64,000 nucleotides of DNA, taken from Pedosphaera sp. (lineage in GTDB: Bacteria > Verrucomicrobiota > Verrucomicrobiia > Limisphaerales > UBA9464). Under the pieces are notes generated by a model that was not told where the DNA came from, did not search any database, and was given only the letters and a program-made list of their open reading frames with translations. The stretch is from contig SIBK01000007.1 of the NCBI GenBank assembly GCA_009695205.1, positions 1-64,000 of the forward strand, in the 5' to 3' direction. Shown in pieces: positions 27,745-38,132 of this stretch. Made by a program: the position numbers and the translations under genes. Every line of letters starts with the position of its first letter. Within the stretch, counting starts at the first letter, position 1.

Positions 27745-29031
27745 TCATCGGCTCATCAATTCCTCGATGGCATCCGCTTCGATCGGGATCTTAGCCATGA
27801 GGTCGACCACGCCTGTCTCGGTAATCAATACATCATTCTCCAGCCGCACCGCCATTCGTTCCTCAGGAATATAAATCGCGGGTTCAATGGTCATCACCCA
27901 ACCGGGAGCGAAAGGCTCCGTTGTGAATCCGATGTCGTGGACATCAAGCCCGAGCGGGTGGCCCACTCCGTGCATAAAGTACCGTTTCATCGCTGATCTT
28001 TCGGGACCTTGCTTTCGGAGATCGCGGAGAGACAGGAGCCGCAGATCCACGAGTTCCTTTTCGATCATTTCTTCCGCAGCCTTCTGCCAATCCTTATGAC
28101 GACGTGCAGGACTGAGTTCTGCCATCAATCCGCGAAGGACGCGGAGGACGGCGTCGTAGACACGACGCTGGCGGGGGGTGAACCGGCCGTTGACGGGAAT
28201 CGTGCGAGTGAGATCCGCATTGTAATTTGCGTAACTGGCGGCTACGTCTAGCAGCAGCAGATCGCCCGCGCGACAGGTCTGATCATTCTGAATATAGTGC
28301 AGGACGCACGCGTTTCGGCCGCTGGCGATGATTGGGTTATAGGCAAAGGCGGCGTGGCGCCGGGTAAATTCATGGATAAATTCGGCTTCGATGTCACATT
28401 CGTTCACTCCGGGGCGGGTGAACTTGGCGACTCGGCGAAAACCCGCTTCCGTGATATCGCAGGCCTGCTGCAACAGGTCGATTTCCCAATGCGATTTAAC
28501 GACGCGCAAGCGATGCAGCAGTCGGGCCAGCCGGTGGTATTGATGGAGGGGGTACTGTCGGCGCATCTCTTCCACGAAGCGCATTTCCCGCGTCTGGACA
28601 TTGCTTCCGGACCGCTTGTGTTCGTTGGTATTTAGGTAAACATGCTCCGCCTCGCACACCAGGCGGTGCATCATTTGCGGAAGCGCCGAGGTCCACTGAA
28701 TATTCTGGATCCCACTGATCTGACGCGCCTCGTCTTTCGTCAGTTTGTGACCCTCCCATACGGCGATCAAATCGCTGGTTTCGCGGAGGAAGAGGATTTC
28801 CCGAAGACTGGGATCGTCGGCGTCGGGGAAGAGCAGCAAGGTGGATTCCTCCTGCTCCACACCCGAGAGGTAAAACAGATCCGAATTCGGCACTATCCGC
28901 AGCGAACCATCGGCATTGGTTGGTAGAATGTCATTGGCATTCAGAATGGCGATCGAGTTGGGCAGCTGCAATCGCTTCAGCCGTTGCCGGTTGTCAATGA
29001 AGAGTTGCGGGTCAATTGCAGCGTGTCTCAT
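27745..29031 (-). CDS. pepP: Xaa-Pro aminopeptidase (aminopeptidase P)
   Basis: A 428-residue M24B metallopeptidase that removes an N-terminal residue preceding proline. The N-terminal creatinase-like domain contains FYLSGVEQEESTLLLF. The pita-bread domain provides the dinuclear metal ligands Asp262 and Asp273 (LLLLDVAASY, YNADLTRT), His358 (HGVGHPLGLDVHD), Glu383 (TIEPAIY) and Glu398 (RLENDVL), spaced much as in E. coli PepP. The ATG at 29031 gives MRHAAIDPQLF; the longer open frame to 29181 would overlap purL. It is divergent from purL across about 134 bases that must hold both promoters. Confidence 0.94.
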   Translation of the reverse strand: MRHAAIDPQLFIDNRQRLKRLQLPNSIAILNANDILPTNADGSLRIVPNSDLFYLSGVEQEESTLLLFPDADDPSLREILFLRETSDLIAVWEGHKLTKDEARQISGIQNIQWTSALPQMMHRLVCEAEHVYLNTNEHKRSGSNVQTREMRFVEEMRRQYPLHQYHRLARLLHRLRVVKSHWEIDLLQQACDITEAGFRRVAKFTRPGVNECDIEAEFIHEFTRRHAAFAYNPIIASGRNACVLHYIQNDQTCRAGDLLLLDVAASYANYNADLTRTIPVNGRFTPRQRRVYDAVLRVLRGLMAELSPARRHKDWQKAAEEMIEKELVDLRLLSLRDLRKQGPERSAMKRYFMHGVGHPLGLDVHDIGFTTEPFAPGWVMTIEPAIYIPEERMAVRLENDVLITETGVVDLMAKIPIEADAIEELMSR

Positions 29032-29165
29032 ACCGAGGGTAGGGTGAGGGGAGATTCGATTCCAAACAAGGATGACGGCGCGGGTTGATCGGTTCTGAAT
29101 GAATTTCGCTTTCGCAATTTCGACCGGCTCCCCTAGCCTTGTCGCCTCGGTGGATTGGGCGGGGA

Positions 29166-31547
29166 ATGAGTTCCGCACCACCGTTGGCTTCCAACTTTGA
29201 ATTGCTGCCGATGATCGATCCCGCCATCACTCCTGAGCTAGTCGCAAAGCACAACTTGACCCCGGATGAGTACCAGAAGGTGCTGGAAATCCTGGGTCGG
29301 ACCCCAAGCTACACCGAATTGGGGATCTTCTCGGTGATGTGGAGCGAGCATTGTTCGTACAAAAATACGCGGCCCGTTCTCAAATCCTTCCCGACGCGAT
29401 CCCCGCGAATACTGGTTGGTGCCGGGGAAGAAAACGCCGGGATTGTCGACATCGGGGATGGTCTGGCGATCGCGTTCAAGATCGAGTCCCACAATCATCC
29501 GAGTGCCGTCGAGCCGTTCCAGGGTGCGGCGACGGGTGTGGGTGGCATTGTACGGGATATCTTTACGATGGGTGCCCGGCCGGTGGCTGCGATCAATTCA
29601 CTGCGGTTCGGGGATTTGGGGAATCCCCAAGTGCGACATCTGTTCAGCGGAGTGGTGCATGGCATTGCCCACTACGGCAACTGTTTCGGCATACCCACGA
29701 TCGCTGGCGAGGTCTACTTCGACAAATCCTACGAAGGCAATCCACTCGTGAATGCGTTCTGTCTGGGCGTTCTTCGACACGAGCAAATCGCGAGGGGAGC
29801 CGCGAAAGGGATCGGGAACCCCGTGTTTTACGTGGGTCCCGCGACGGGACGGGACGGCCTGGCCGGAGCCGCATTTGCCTCTCAGGACCTCACCGAAGAA
29901 TCGGCGGAGAAGCAGCGCGGCGCTGTGCAGGTTGGCGATCCATTCATGGAAAAGCTTGTCTGCGAAGCTAGTCTGGAGCTTCTCGCCACCGGGTGTGTGG
30001 CTGGGATCCAAGACATGGGGGCTGCGGGACTAACCTGTTCCACGTGCGAGACTGCGGCTCGTGCAGGGACGGGAATTGAGATTGAGTTGAACAAGGTTCC
30101 GCAGCGTGCCCCCGACATGACTTCGTACGAAATCATGCTGTCCGAGTCCCAGGAACGTATGCTGATCATCGTGCACAAGGGCCGGGAGGCGGAGGTAAAG
30201 CGGATTTTTGAGAAATGGGACTTGCCCTGGGCTGAGATCGGTTTCGTGACGGATACCGGACAAATGGTGGTGCGCCACAACGGTCATGTTGTTGTGGACG
30301 TCCCAGCAAAGAAGCTGGCGGATGAAGCCCCGGTCTATCATCCGGAAGCTCGGATTCCTGAATACTTGACCGCCGTTCGCGCCTTTCGTCTCGATGGCGT
30401 TCCCCAAACTGTCGACCCGGTGCCGGATCTTTTGGCGCTCTTGGCCGACCCTTCCCTTGCCTCCAAGAATTGGGTTTACCGGCAGTATGACCACATGGTG
30501 CGCGACGGATCTATCGTATGCCCGGGGAGTGATGCCGCGGTGATTCGGATCAAGGCGGATTCAATTCCCCCGATGTCGGAGGATCTCCGAGCGAAGGTGA
30601 CGCCCTTCTCCGGTGAAAAGCTCGTGGCCATGACCGTCGATTGCAACGCCACGTACGTCTACTTGGACCCGTACGAAGGGGGAAAAATCGCCGTGACGGA
30701 GGCTTGTCGTAATCTGGCGTGCTCCGGAGCAACCCCTCTGGGTGCCACTGACAACCTCAACTTCGGAAGCCCCCAAAACCCGGAGATTTTCTGGCAGCTT
30801 CGCGAATCCGTGCGAGGGCTCGCCGAAGCCTGCCGGGCCTTTGATGCACCCGTGACCGGTGGCAACTGCTCTTTGTATAATCAACGGGGCGCCCTCGGAG
30901 CGATTGACCCCACGCCAACGGTTGCTGTCGTGGGCTTAATCGAGAAAATTGAACACGTTACAACCCAATGGTTTAAGGATGCTGGTGACGCTATTTTGCT
31001 CCTTGGCAATGTCGTGAATTCCGCCGACCCGCTTCAAGGTCTCGGAGGGAGTGCCTGGCTGCGCGTCGCCCGCGGCTTGAAGACGGGCTCGCCCCCTCCG
31101 TGCAATCTTGAGGAAGCCCGTATCCTGCATGACGGTCTTCGCAGCCTGATTCGAGGCGGAAGTATTAAGAGTGCCCACGATTGCAGCGAGGGAGGACTTG
31201 CCGCCTGTGTCGCCGAATCCTGTATTAGTCAATTGATCGCACGAGAAACGCCACGACTCATCGGGGCGACATTGGATCTAATAGTCATTCAACAAGCCCT
31301 GAAAGATGGAATCCGGCTGGACGCGTTCTTGTTCGGTGAAAGCCAAAACCGGGTGGTGGTGACCACTGAAATTCTCGCAGTGGGAAAAGTCCTCGCTCAA
31401 GCCAAAATCCTCGGCGTCCCAGCCGCTGTCATTGGCCGCGTCGGGGGTGATCACTTGAGGATTCAGACGGAGATAGGCCAATTTAGTTGGGCACTGACCG
31501 ATCTGCACGATGGTTGGTGGAATTCCATCGCACGCGCGATGGACTGA
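29166..31547 (+). CDS. purL: Phosphoribosylformylglycinamidine synthase subunit PurL
   Basis: Converts FGAR to FGAM in purine synthesis with ammonia delivered by PurQ (and PurS). About 793 residues, the small-PurL type. Visible motifs: [81 protein letters not shown] and the late [17 protein letters not shown]. Start codons are ambiguous: ATG at 29166 or 29211, with a TTG further up. purQ and purS are not adjacent, so the FGAM synthase parts are scattered in this genome. Confidence 0.95.
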   Translation: MSSAPPLASNFELLPMIDPAITPELVAKHNLTPDEYQKVLEILGRTPSYTELGIFSVMWSEHCSYKNTRPVLKSFPTRSPRILVGAGEENAGIVDIGDGLAIAFKIESHNHPSAVEPFQGAATGVGGIVRDIFTMGARPVAAINSLRFGDLGNPQVRHLFSGVVHGIAHYGNCFGIPTIAGEVYFDKSYEGNPLVNAFCLGVLRHEQIARGAAKGIGNPVFYVGPATGRDGLAGAAFASQDLTEESAEKQRGAVQVGDPFMEKLVCEASLELLATGCVAGIQDMGAAGLTCSTCETAARAGTGIEIELNKVPQRAPDMTSYEIMLSESQERMLIIVHKGREAEVKRIFEKWDLPWAEIGFVTDTGQMVVRHNGHVVVDVPAKKLADEAPVYHPEARIPEYLTAVRAFRLDGVPQTVDPVPDLLALLADPSLASKNWVYRQYDHMVRDGSIVCPGSDAAVIRIKADSIPPMSEDLRAKVTPFSGEKLVAMTVDCNATYVYLDPYEGGKIAVTEACRNLACSGATPLGATDNLNFGSPQNPEIFWQLRESVRGLAEACRAFDAPVTGGNCSLYNQRGALGAIDPTPTVAVVGLIEKIEHVTTQWFKDAGDAILLLGNVVNSADPLQGLGGSAWLRVARGLKTGSPPPCNLEEARILHDGLRSLIRGGSIKSAHDCSEGGLAACVAESCISQLIARETPRLIGATLDLIVIQQALKDGIRLDAFLFGESQNRVVVTTEILAVGKVLAQAKILGVPAAVIGRVGGDHLRIQTEIGQFSWALTDLHDGWWNSIARAMD

Positions 31548-31642
31548 GGTTGGGGAGGCGAATAAGGCGTGCTTCCGACCGATTGGAAGCCGACCTACTC
31601 ACTAATGAGTATCCATTTAGGAATAAAGATACTCATTTTGAG

Positions 31643-34057
31643 TTGCTAACAAAACTCAAGCGAGGTCCACAGGAGAATTTTCATCGCTCGAATCAACGAA
31701 GAGCCATCCAACAGCAGGCCAGTATCTCAAATCAAAAACCTCCTGCGAGGTGCCATGTTTTCTTCGCACTCCTGGCAGCCGTTTGCCTGGGTACCGGAGG
31801 CCTGATTGCCGAATCCGGTGAATTGTTGCTGAGTGCCCAGGACTCTTTCGCATTTCTTCCCACCAAAAGCAGCAAGAGTGCGTATGGCTCCGAAGTCAGA
31901 CTGGCGGCTCGCCTTCTCAATGAACCCTCGTTTGAGCTAAATCTGGGAGCAGGTCATCGATTCAAGGCTGTCCGGGACCGCACGGATCATTACTCCGGTC
32001 AAGATCTCGTCTGGGTGAAACATTTGGATCAGGAACCGTTGAGTCGGGTGACGGTGGCCGTGCGTCGTGGCGTAATTGCCGGAGTGATTGATCGCCTGAC
32101 GCCCCTGGGAAATGAAACCTGGGAAATAAACCCCAGTCCGGGCGGCCGCCAATGGATCGCCTCTGTGGCACAGTCTGCGGCAGCGTGCGTTCATCCTCAG
32201 AACGCCCCTACGAACAGCGTGGGAATTCCTGTTTCCGGGCAGGGGCCGGCGTCCTCCACGTCCCCATCGGTCGTCGATCTTCTCGTCGTCTACTCGCCGG
32301 CATCGCGCGTTCGGTGGACGCAAGCCGGCTTGGAGGCAAAGATTCTGCAGGCGGTTTCCGATGCCAACACGGCCTATCAAAATAGCGGCATACATCTCCA
32401 GCTAAACTTAGTCAACATGGCGGAGGTCAATCACGTGGAGTCGCCTTTAGTCACAATGCAGGATGTGCTCGGTCAGCTGGCAAATCCCGTGGATGGTTGG
32501 CTGGATGAGGTGCCCGTATTGCGGAACACCTATGGCGCCGATGTGGTAACGCTGGTGAGCGAAGACACGGGTCAAAACGCAACGGGTACCGCCTATATTC
32601 CGTGGATCCTCACCGTGGTCTACCCGGATCTCGCGTTCAACATCTGCCAGTCGGGGGCGCTTTCGTCCGGCGTGCTGGTTCACGAGGTGGCTCACTCCAT
32701 GGGCTCGGCCCACAACCATGAGGATGCCGGTGTTCCCGGAGCCTTTCCCTATTCCTATGGATGGCGACGCTGTGCAAATGACAGCCTTGGGTTCGGCACC
32801 GTCATGTCCTACCCGTGTCCCTCCGGAACGGGCTCGGCCCCGCGAATCAACTATTTCTCAAATCCAAACCTGTCCTACCTCGGCGCCCCTCTTGGCGTGG
32901 ATTTTTTGGCGGATCCCAACAATGCAGCGGACAACACGCGATCGATCAATGAAACAGCTCCCCTGGTGGCGACGTTCCGGAATTCGACAGCGCTTGCCCC
33001 ATCGCCCCCTACCCGTCTGACCGCCACCAGTTCAGCCTACAATCGCATCGATCTTTCCTGGGCGGACGGATCCGCAAACGAGGCGGGGTTCGAATTGCAG
33101 AGAAGTCTCGACGGAACCACCTGGTCGTCGATCACGTTTCTGGCGCTGGAGCAGACGGCGTATGCGGATCGCCCATTGTCTGCGGGAACCACGGCTTGGT
33201 ATCAAGTTCGGGCCTACAACAGCGGCGGTTTCTCCCTGTTCACCGGCTCCTCCACGGCGACCACTTCTTTCATCGCTAGTCCACCCGCAGGTCCGTCAGA
33301 GTTCGCCGGAACAATACGATCCGGCTATCGGGTGGATCTAGCCTGGACAGACAACGCCAACAGTGAAGATGGATTTCGCCTTGAGCGATCGATCGACGGC
33401 GTGAATTTTTCTCTTCTGACGAGTCTGGATAGTGATCTGGTCGCTTTCTTGGACGGAACTGCGTCTCCGAACACGGTGTTCACCTACCGGCTGACCGCCT
33501 TTAACTCGGCCGGAGATTCCCCGTCGGTGCTGGTCTCCGTCACCGTACCCGCTATCCCGAGCGCGCCCAGTGGCCTGATCGCTCAAATCATCGCCGTCAA
33601 TCGCCTGCGATTGACCTGGATCGACAACGCGAACAATGAGACGGGCTTCACTCGTTTTAAATCCGTAAACGGCTCCGCGTTCACCGCCAAAGCGGCTCCG
33701 GCAAGTAATGTGGTGACGTATGACGACACGAGCGTCTCCAGCGGCAATAGCTATGTCTATCACGTGCAGGCCCGAGGTTTCAGCGGCTTGTCTCCATTCT
33801 CCAACGACGCCGGCGGAACGGTGGGTCTGCCCAGCGCCCCGTTGAGCTTGACGGGGAGCGGGGTCTCATCCTCCCAGATTGATCTGACCTGGGTGGACAC
33901 CTCAAACAATGAGAGCGGATTCGTGATCGAACGAGCCGTGGATGGTGTCCTGTTTTCGTCCCTGGCAAGGGTCGGCGCCGGAATTGTGGTCTACCACGAC
34001 CCGACGGTTTTGTGGGGCCTGTATACACGTATCGAGTTCAGGCAACCAATGGAATAG
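31643..34057 (+). CDS. Secreted HExxHxxGxxH metalloprotease with Fn3 repeats, part 1 (frame broken)
   Basis: The N-terminus carries a signal peptide (CHVFFALLAAVCLGTGGLIA). A propeptide-like region follows, then a reprolysin-type zinc protease domain (VVDLLVVYSPASRVRW, GADVVTLVSED) with the zinc motif HEVAHSMGSAH at 32681-32713 and the Met-turn VMSYPCPSG. After it come Fn3 domains of about 91 residues with the TWVDNSxNExGFxIER pattern. The frame is lost inside the fourth Fn3 domain near 34010, where adding one base to a T4 run restores it. The start is uncertain: a TTG at 31643 fits best, and the frame is open up to 31487 inside purL. Confidence 0.75.
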   Translation: MLTKLKRGPQENFHRSNQRRAIQQQASISNQKPPARCHVFFALLAAVCLGTGGLIAESGELLLSAQDSFAFLPTKSSKSAYGSEVRLAARLLNEPSFELNLGAGHRFKAVRDRTDHYSGQDLVWVKHLDQEPLSRVTVAVRRGVIAGVIDRLTPLGNETWEINPSPGGRQWIASVAQSAAACVHPQNAPTNSVGIPVSGQGPASSTSPSVVDLLVVYSPASRVRWTQAGLEAKILQAVSDANTAYQNSGIHLQLNLVNMAEVNHVESPLVTMQDVLGQLANPVDGWLDEVPVLRNTYGADVVTLVSEDTGQNATGTAYIPWILTVVYPDLAFNICQSGALSSGVLVHEVAHSMGSAHNHEDAGVPGAFPYSYGWRRCANDSLGFGTVMSYPCPSGTGSAPRINYFSNPNLSYLGAPLGVDFLADPNNAADNTRSINETAPLVATFRNSTALAPSPPTRLTATSSAYNRIDLSWADGSANEAGFELQRSLDGTTWSSITFLALEQTAYADRPLSAGTTAWYQVRAYNSGGFSLFTGSSTATTSFIASPPAGPSEFAGTIRSGYRVDLAWTDNANSEDGFRLERSIDGVNFSLLTSLDSDLVAFLDGTASPNTVFTYRLTAFNSAGDSPSVLVSVTVPAIPSAPSGLIAQIIAVNRLRLTWIDNANNETGFTRFKSVNGSAFTAKAAPASNVVTYDDTSVSSGNSYVYHVQARGFSGLSPFSNDAGGTVGLPSAPLSLTGSGVSSSQIDLTWVDTSNNESGFVIERAVDGVLFSSLARVGAGIVVYHDPTVLWGLYTRIEFRQPME

Positions 34058-34947
34058 GAGCTTCATCCTACTCCACTAGCAGCGGCATCTCGGTAACCGA
34101 AGTCTTACCCAACCCGCCGGCAGCCCCCAGCTCACTCGGTGCGACGGCGATTTCGGCCACTCAGGTAAATCTGACGTGGGTGGACAATTCCGACAACGAG
34201 CTAAACTTCCGGATCGAGAGAGCTTCCGGCGCGGGCGCTTTTTCCGCCACAGGAACGGTTCGGGTGAACATCACTAGCTACACGGACACCTCTGTCGCCC
34301 CGGGCTCAACATACAGCTATCGGGTTATTGCCGTTGGCGTTGGAGGAGATTATGCTCCGAGCAGCAGCGCCACCGTGACTACCTCTGTTCTCCCTCCCTC
34401 CGCCCCGTCCGGGCTTTTAGTGGTTTCCGCACCGAGCGGTCAGGTCGATGTGTCGTGGACGGACACGTCCTCGGATGAGACGTCGTTCCGGGTCGAGCGA
34501 GGCGTCGGTGCGGGTGCGTTTATCGAAATTGCCGGTCTTGCTGCCGACGTAACGAGCCATTCCGATGGCACCGTTTTCCCGGCGACGACATACAGCTATA
34601 GGGTGCGTGCATCGAATTCAGGAGGGGACTCTCCCTACAGTGCCATCTCCACCGTTTCGACGCTTATTCTCCCACCCGTAGCCCCGTCCGGATTGAGCGC
34701 GTTGGCCATTGCTGCGACGCAGATTAACCTTTCGTGGCTGGACAACGGCCCGGATGAAGCCGGTTTCCGCATTGAACGGGCGTTAGGCAGCGGTTCCTTC
34801 ACCGAAATTGCGACCGTAGGGGCAAACGTTACCGCGTATGCTGACAGCACTGTGGTTCAGGCAACGTCCTATTCGTATAGGGTGCGGGGTTATAACGCGG
34901 GCGGCTTGTCACCGTATTCGGCGACCGCCTCAGCCACCCCCCCCTAA
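34012..34947 (+). CDS. Fn3-repeat protein, middle segment of the broken metalloprotease
   Basis: This segment completes the fourth Fn3 domain (GPVYTYRVQATNGIGASS) and adds three more, with sequences such as QVNLTWVDNSDNELNFRIER and QINLSWLDNGPDEAGFRIER. It has no start signal or signal peptide of its own, and the repeat phase continues exactly from the upstream segment, so it is the same gene in another frame. It ends at a TAA directly after a run of eight C (34937-34944); nine C would carry the frame into the third segment. A separate functional gene is unlikely. Confidence 0.7.
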   Translation: MGPVYTYRVQATNGIGASSYSTSSGISVTEVLPNPPAAPSSLGATAISATQVNLTWVDNSDNELNFRIERASGAGAFSATGTVRVNITSYTDTSVAPGSTYSYRVIAVGVGGDYAPSSSATVTTSVLPPSAPSGLLVVSAPSGQVDVSWTDTSSDETSFRVERGVGAGAFIEIAGLAADVTSHSDGTVFPATTYSYRVRASNSGGDSPYSAISTVSTLILPPVAPSGLSALAIAATQINLSWLDNGPDEAGFRIERALGSGSFTEIATVGANVTAYADSTVVQATSYSYRVRGYNAGGLSPYSATASATPP

Positions 34948-34985
34948 CCCCGCCGACCGCTCCATCCAATCTGGTCGCAATTCCG

Positions 34986-35786
34986 GTGTCGTCCAGTCAG
35001 ATAAATCTCACCTGGGTCGATGGATCTGTTAACGAATCTGGTTTCCGCATCGAGCGCGCCATAAACGCTGGGGCGTTTTCGCAGATTGCACTGGTCGGCG
35101 CCAACATAGTTGCCTTCAGTGACACCCCTTTATCTCCTGCGACCAGCTACACGTATCGAATTCGAGCAACCAATTCCGGGGGAGATTCTCCGTTTAGCAA
35201 CACATCCACCGCTGTCACTCTCCCGTTGCCGCCCACCGCTCCGTCCGGTATCAGCGCGATGGTGATATCCGCCACCCAGATCAATGTGGCCTGGGTCGAC
35301 AATTCGAGCAATGAGACAGGATTCCAGCTCGAACAAGCCAAAGGTTCCGGATCGTTTACGCTGATCGCAACCCTTGGAGCCAACACAACGGGTTATTCCG
35401 ACCTGACGGTCCTGCAAACAACCCAGTACACGTATCGTGTCCGTGCATATAATTCTGGAGGTAATTCCGCCTACTCCGCCAGTGTGACTGTGACAACTCC
35501 GGAAATTCTCCCCTTGGCTCCGTCGAATCTCAAACTTACTTCGCTGAATTCGTCGCAAATCCGTTTGAACTGGAGCGACAACTCCGCGGTTGAAAGTGGC
35601 GTTAAGATCGAGCGCTCACTCAATAATTCCACATGGGGTCAGGTGGCGACTGTTGGAGCCAATGGGGTGACCTATACGGACATCAGACTGAACCGCAACA
35701 CATTGTATTACTATCGAGTGCGAGCTTATAATGCGTCCGGAAACTCCGCCTACTCGGGCACCGCTTCCGTGAAAACCAAGCCGTGA
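34986..35786 (+). CDS. Fn3-repeat protein, C-terminal segment of the broken metalloprotease
   Basis: Carries Fn3 domains eight to ten (QINLTWVDGSVNESGFRIER, QINVAWVDNSSNETGFQLEQ, QIRLNWSDNSAVESGVKIER) and ends YSGTASVKTKP. The same frame reads back through the linker PPTAPSNLVAIPVSSS to the C8 tract at 34937-34944, which shows continuity with the previous segment. There is no C-terminal PEP-CTERM, Por or LPxTG-like sorting signal. If restored, the whole protein is about 1,380 residues with ten Fn3 repeats, a cell-surface or secreted adhesive protease. Confidence 0.7.
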   Translation: MSSSQINLTWVDGSVNESGFRIERAINAGAFSQIALVGANIVAFSDTPLSPATSYTYRIRATNSGGDSPFSNTSTAVTLPLPPTAPSGISAMVISATQINVAWVDNSSNETGFQLEQAKGSGSFTLIATLGANTTGYSDLTVLQTTQYTYRVRAYNSGGNSAYSASVTVTTPEILPLAPSNLKLTSLNSSQIRLNWSDNSAVESGVKIERSLNNSTWGQVATVGANGVTYTDIRLNRNTLYYYRVRAYNASGNSAYSGTASVKTKP

Positions 35787-35818
35787 TTTGGGAATCGGCG
35801 AGGGATCCTACCCTTCTA

Positions 35819-37567
35819 TCACCAGCCTTTCGCCGAGCCTTCCGATCGAGGATCGGCGGCCCCGGTAAATTCACCGTCGGTTGCATTCCATCCGACTGCC
35901 TGGGTGGCGCCTAGGTCGTCTACGACAACAAGGGTGTGGCCGCGTTGGCGGAGTGCCTCGAGGATCACTTCACCGGCTCGCTTTTCGATGAGGAGCGAGT
36001 CGGGTTTCCATTGGTGATGAAACCGCACGCCGGCGAGGGCATTGGAAGGATTCTGTCGGAAGTCAACGGTACGAAGGATTGGCAGGAGGGTTTGGCTGAT
36101 GATGGTCGGTCCGCCCGCTGCGCCGACGGCAAGGATGGGCTGGCCGTTTCGGAGCACGACCGTGGGACTCATACTCGATAGAGGGCGTTTGCCGGGAGCG
36201 ATCGCATTGGCTTTAGCTCCCACCAGACCGAACGCGTTCGGTACGTCGGGCTGGGCAGCAAAATCGTCCATTTGATTGTTCAACACCACACCCGTTCCCG
36301 GCACGACGACCTTGGAGCCAAACGTTGTATTCACGGTGGCGGTGCAGGCCACCCAGTTTCCATCGGAATCGGCGGTTGAGAAATGAGTGGTGTGTTTTCC
36401 AAACCATTCGCTGCCTGCGTGCGCTGGGTTGCCGTGTTTCGGCACCGGTGTCGCTCGGTCCATCCGAATTTTTTGCCCCAGGTGGCGGGCGTACTCCTTC
36501 GAGATCAGGGCGCGGGGCACCTTGGCAAAGTCCGGATCGCCCAGCCAGTGCGCTCGATCGGCAAATGCCAGTTTCATCGCCTCGGTCACCAGATGAATAA
36601 AGTCTGCCGAGTTGGGATCCATGGATGGCAGATTGAACGTTTCGAGAATGTTGAGAATTTCCGCGACGTGAACTCCTCCCGAGCTTGGTGGAGGGAACCC
36701 AATGAGTTCGCATCCTCGATAGGTCGTGCGAAGCGGTTCCCGAAGTTTCGCTTCGTAGCCTGAAAAATCACCCCGCGTCAGGAGTCCTCCCGATTGTCGG
36801 AGACATTCCGACGCCCGGCTCGCGAACGGACCGCGATAAAACCAGTCGGGCCCCTTTGCAGCAATTTCACGATAGGTATGACTCAAGTCGGGCTGCTGAA
36901 GCCAGGTCTCCGGCTGCGGGTCCGATCTGTTCAGCGGCAGAAACAAGCGCCGGAACTCGCTAAACTCGGAGTTGCCCGCCAGGGGGCGTCCACCCGCAGC
37001 ATTGGTAAGAGCCGCAAGTTCCCGGGCGGCCGTGGCCAGACAGCCGGCATAACTCTTACCCAATGGAAAGCCGCGATCGGCGAGCGACGCGGCATTCTCC
37101 AGATGCACGGCCAACGGGAGGCGTCCGAAGCGTGTGCTGGCGATCGCCAAGGCCGCGAGCTCCCCCGGAACACCCACGGACAGGGAGCCGTGTAAACTTA
37201 GTTCCGCCACCGCTCGGCCATCGCGGATATATAAATTTTTCCCGACGGTCATCGGCGCTGTCTCCCGACCGTCAATAGCTATGCACGATCCATCCGCCCG
37301 TCGAATAAGAAAAAAGCATCCGCCTCCAATTCCGGAATTCTGTCCATCCACGACCCCGAGCGTCAGAGCGCAGGCGATGGCGGCATCGATGGCGTTGCCG
37401 CCGGCCCGCAGGGCAGTGATACCCGAATCCGTTGCTAGCGGATGAATGGTGGCCACCATGCCATGCTTGAAAACTGCGGAGTCCTCGGCATTAGCCGGCG
37501 TGACGCCGCTCACCGTTGCTAGAGCGAATGCCGCGATCGAAGAGAGGATTCTCAAACAAGGGTTCAT
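35819..37567 (-). CDS. ggt: Gamma-glutamyltransferase
   Basis: A 582-residue periplasmic N-terminal nucleophile hydrolase acting on glutathione and other gamma-glutamyl compounds. There is a signal peptide to about residue 27. The autocleavage/nucleophile site is Thr393 in GKHTTHFSTAD, which would yield large and small subunits. Other family blocks: GGNAIDAAIACALTLGVV, SGIGGGCFFLIR, SLSVGVPGELAAL, GFPPPSSGGVH and RPLSSMSPT. Its length and all key residues look intact. The upstream minus-strand frame at 37491-38132 runs into its 5' end, but ggt clearly starts at 37567. Confidence 0.95.
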   Translation of the reverse strand: MNPCLRILSSIAAFALATVSGVTPANAEDSAVFKHGMVATIHPLATDSGITALRAGGNAIDAAIACALTLGVVDGQNSGIGGGCFFLIRRADGSCIAIDGRETAPMTVGKNLYIRDGRAVAELSLHGSLSVGVPGELAALAIASTRFGRLPLAVHLENAASLADRGFPLGKSYAGCLATAARELAALTNAAGGRPLAGNSEFSEFRRLFLPLNRSDPQPETWLQQPDLSHTYREIAAKGPDWFYRGPFASRASECLRQSGGLLTRGDFSGYEAKLREPLRTTYRGCELIGFPPPSSGGVHVAEILNILETFNLPSMDPNSADFIHLVTEAMKLAFADRAHWLGDPDFAKVPRALISKEYARHLGQKIRMDRATPVPKHGNPAHAGSEWFGKHTTHFSTADSDGNWVACTATVNTTFGSKVVVPGTGVVLNNQMDDFAAQPDVPNAFGLVGAKANAIAPGKRPLSSMSPTVVLRNGQPILAVGAAGGPTIISQTLLPILRTVDFRQNPSNALAGVRFHHQWKPDSLLIEKRAGEVILEALRQRGHTLVVVDDLGATQAVGWNATDGEFTGAADPRSEGSAKGW

Positions 37568-38132
37568 AATAGGCTTCTAGAATTCTACAGCGGCAATTGT
37601 CGTGCGCCGGACTTGTGCTTGAGTTCGGCGATTTGTGATCGAGCGCTCGTTCGAGTTCGTCGAACGGTTCCGCGCGAATCTTGATGAGCGCTGCACGCGC
37701 GCGCGTTGTCACGAAGTGGCGATGCTGGGCGGAAACGCCTGCGAGCACTTCAGCGCTCGCCGCCGGCGGCCCTATTTCGACCAAGGCGCTCGCGGCGTAG
37801 GCGTGCCAATGGGAGGCGGGCGTGGTGAGTTTCTCGGCGCCGCGCGCGATGAGGGTGCGGGTCAGCGCCGAGTCGTGCGCGTGCAGCAACTCGATCAGCT
37901 CGGGCACCGTCGACGCACCGCGCGTGCGCAACGCCGCGCCCGCCCGCCTGCCGGCGGGCCTCGTAGTCGTCCACCCGCATCTCTGGAAGGCGAGCTCTGC
38001 CACGGACGTAGTCTGCGATGACGCACGGGTTGGGCTCGTGGAGCAGGAGGCGAGCACGACGGTCAACACGAGGAGACCGCCGCCGAGTCCGAGTCGGACT
38101 GCGCGTGCCGCAACGATCGAGAATGAGTGCAT
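37491..38132 (-). CDS. Possible HEAT-like lipoprotein, probably decayed
   Basis: A 213-codon frame begins with a lipoprotein-like signal (GGGLLVLTVVLASC, lipobox LASC). A middle section resembles HEAT repeats: STVPELIELLHAHDSALTRTL, then YAASALVEIGPPAASAEVLAG. The start of the mature part and the last 50 or so residues look unlike protein, and the end overlaps ggt by 77 bases. A neighbouring frame (VRGRARLPEMRVDDYEARR) reads better between about 37925 and 38030. This pattern suggests frameshifts in a former lipoprotein gene. No function is assigned. Confidence 0.35.
   Translation of the reverse strand: MHSFSIVAARAVRLGLGGGLLVLTVVLASCSTSPTRASSQTTSVAELAFQRCGWTTTRPAGRRAGAALRTRGASTVPELIELLHAHDSALTRTLIARGAEKLTTPASHWHAYAASALVEIGPPAASAEVLAGVSAQHRHFVTTRARAALIKIRAEPFDELERALDHKSPNSSTSPAHDNCRCRILEAYYEPLFENPLFDRGIRSSNGERRHAG

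Noticed and set aside
33000-35786. Considered the tandem about 273-base Fn3 units as a DNA repeat array or CRISPR
   Set aside because: The units are protein-level repeats with diverged DNA, and spacing reflects domain length, not direct repeats with spacers.
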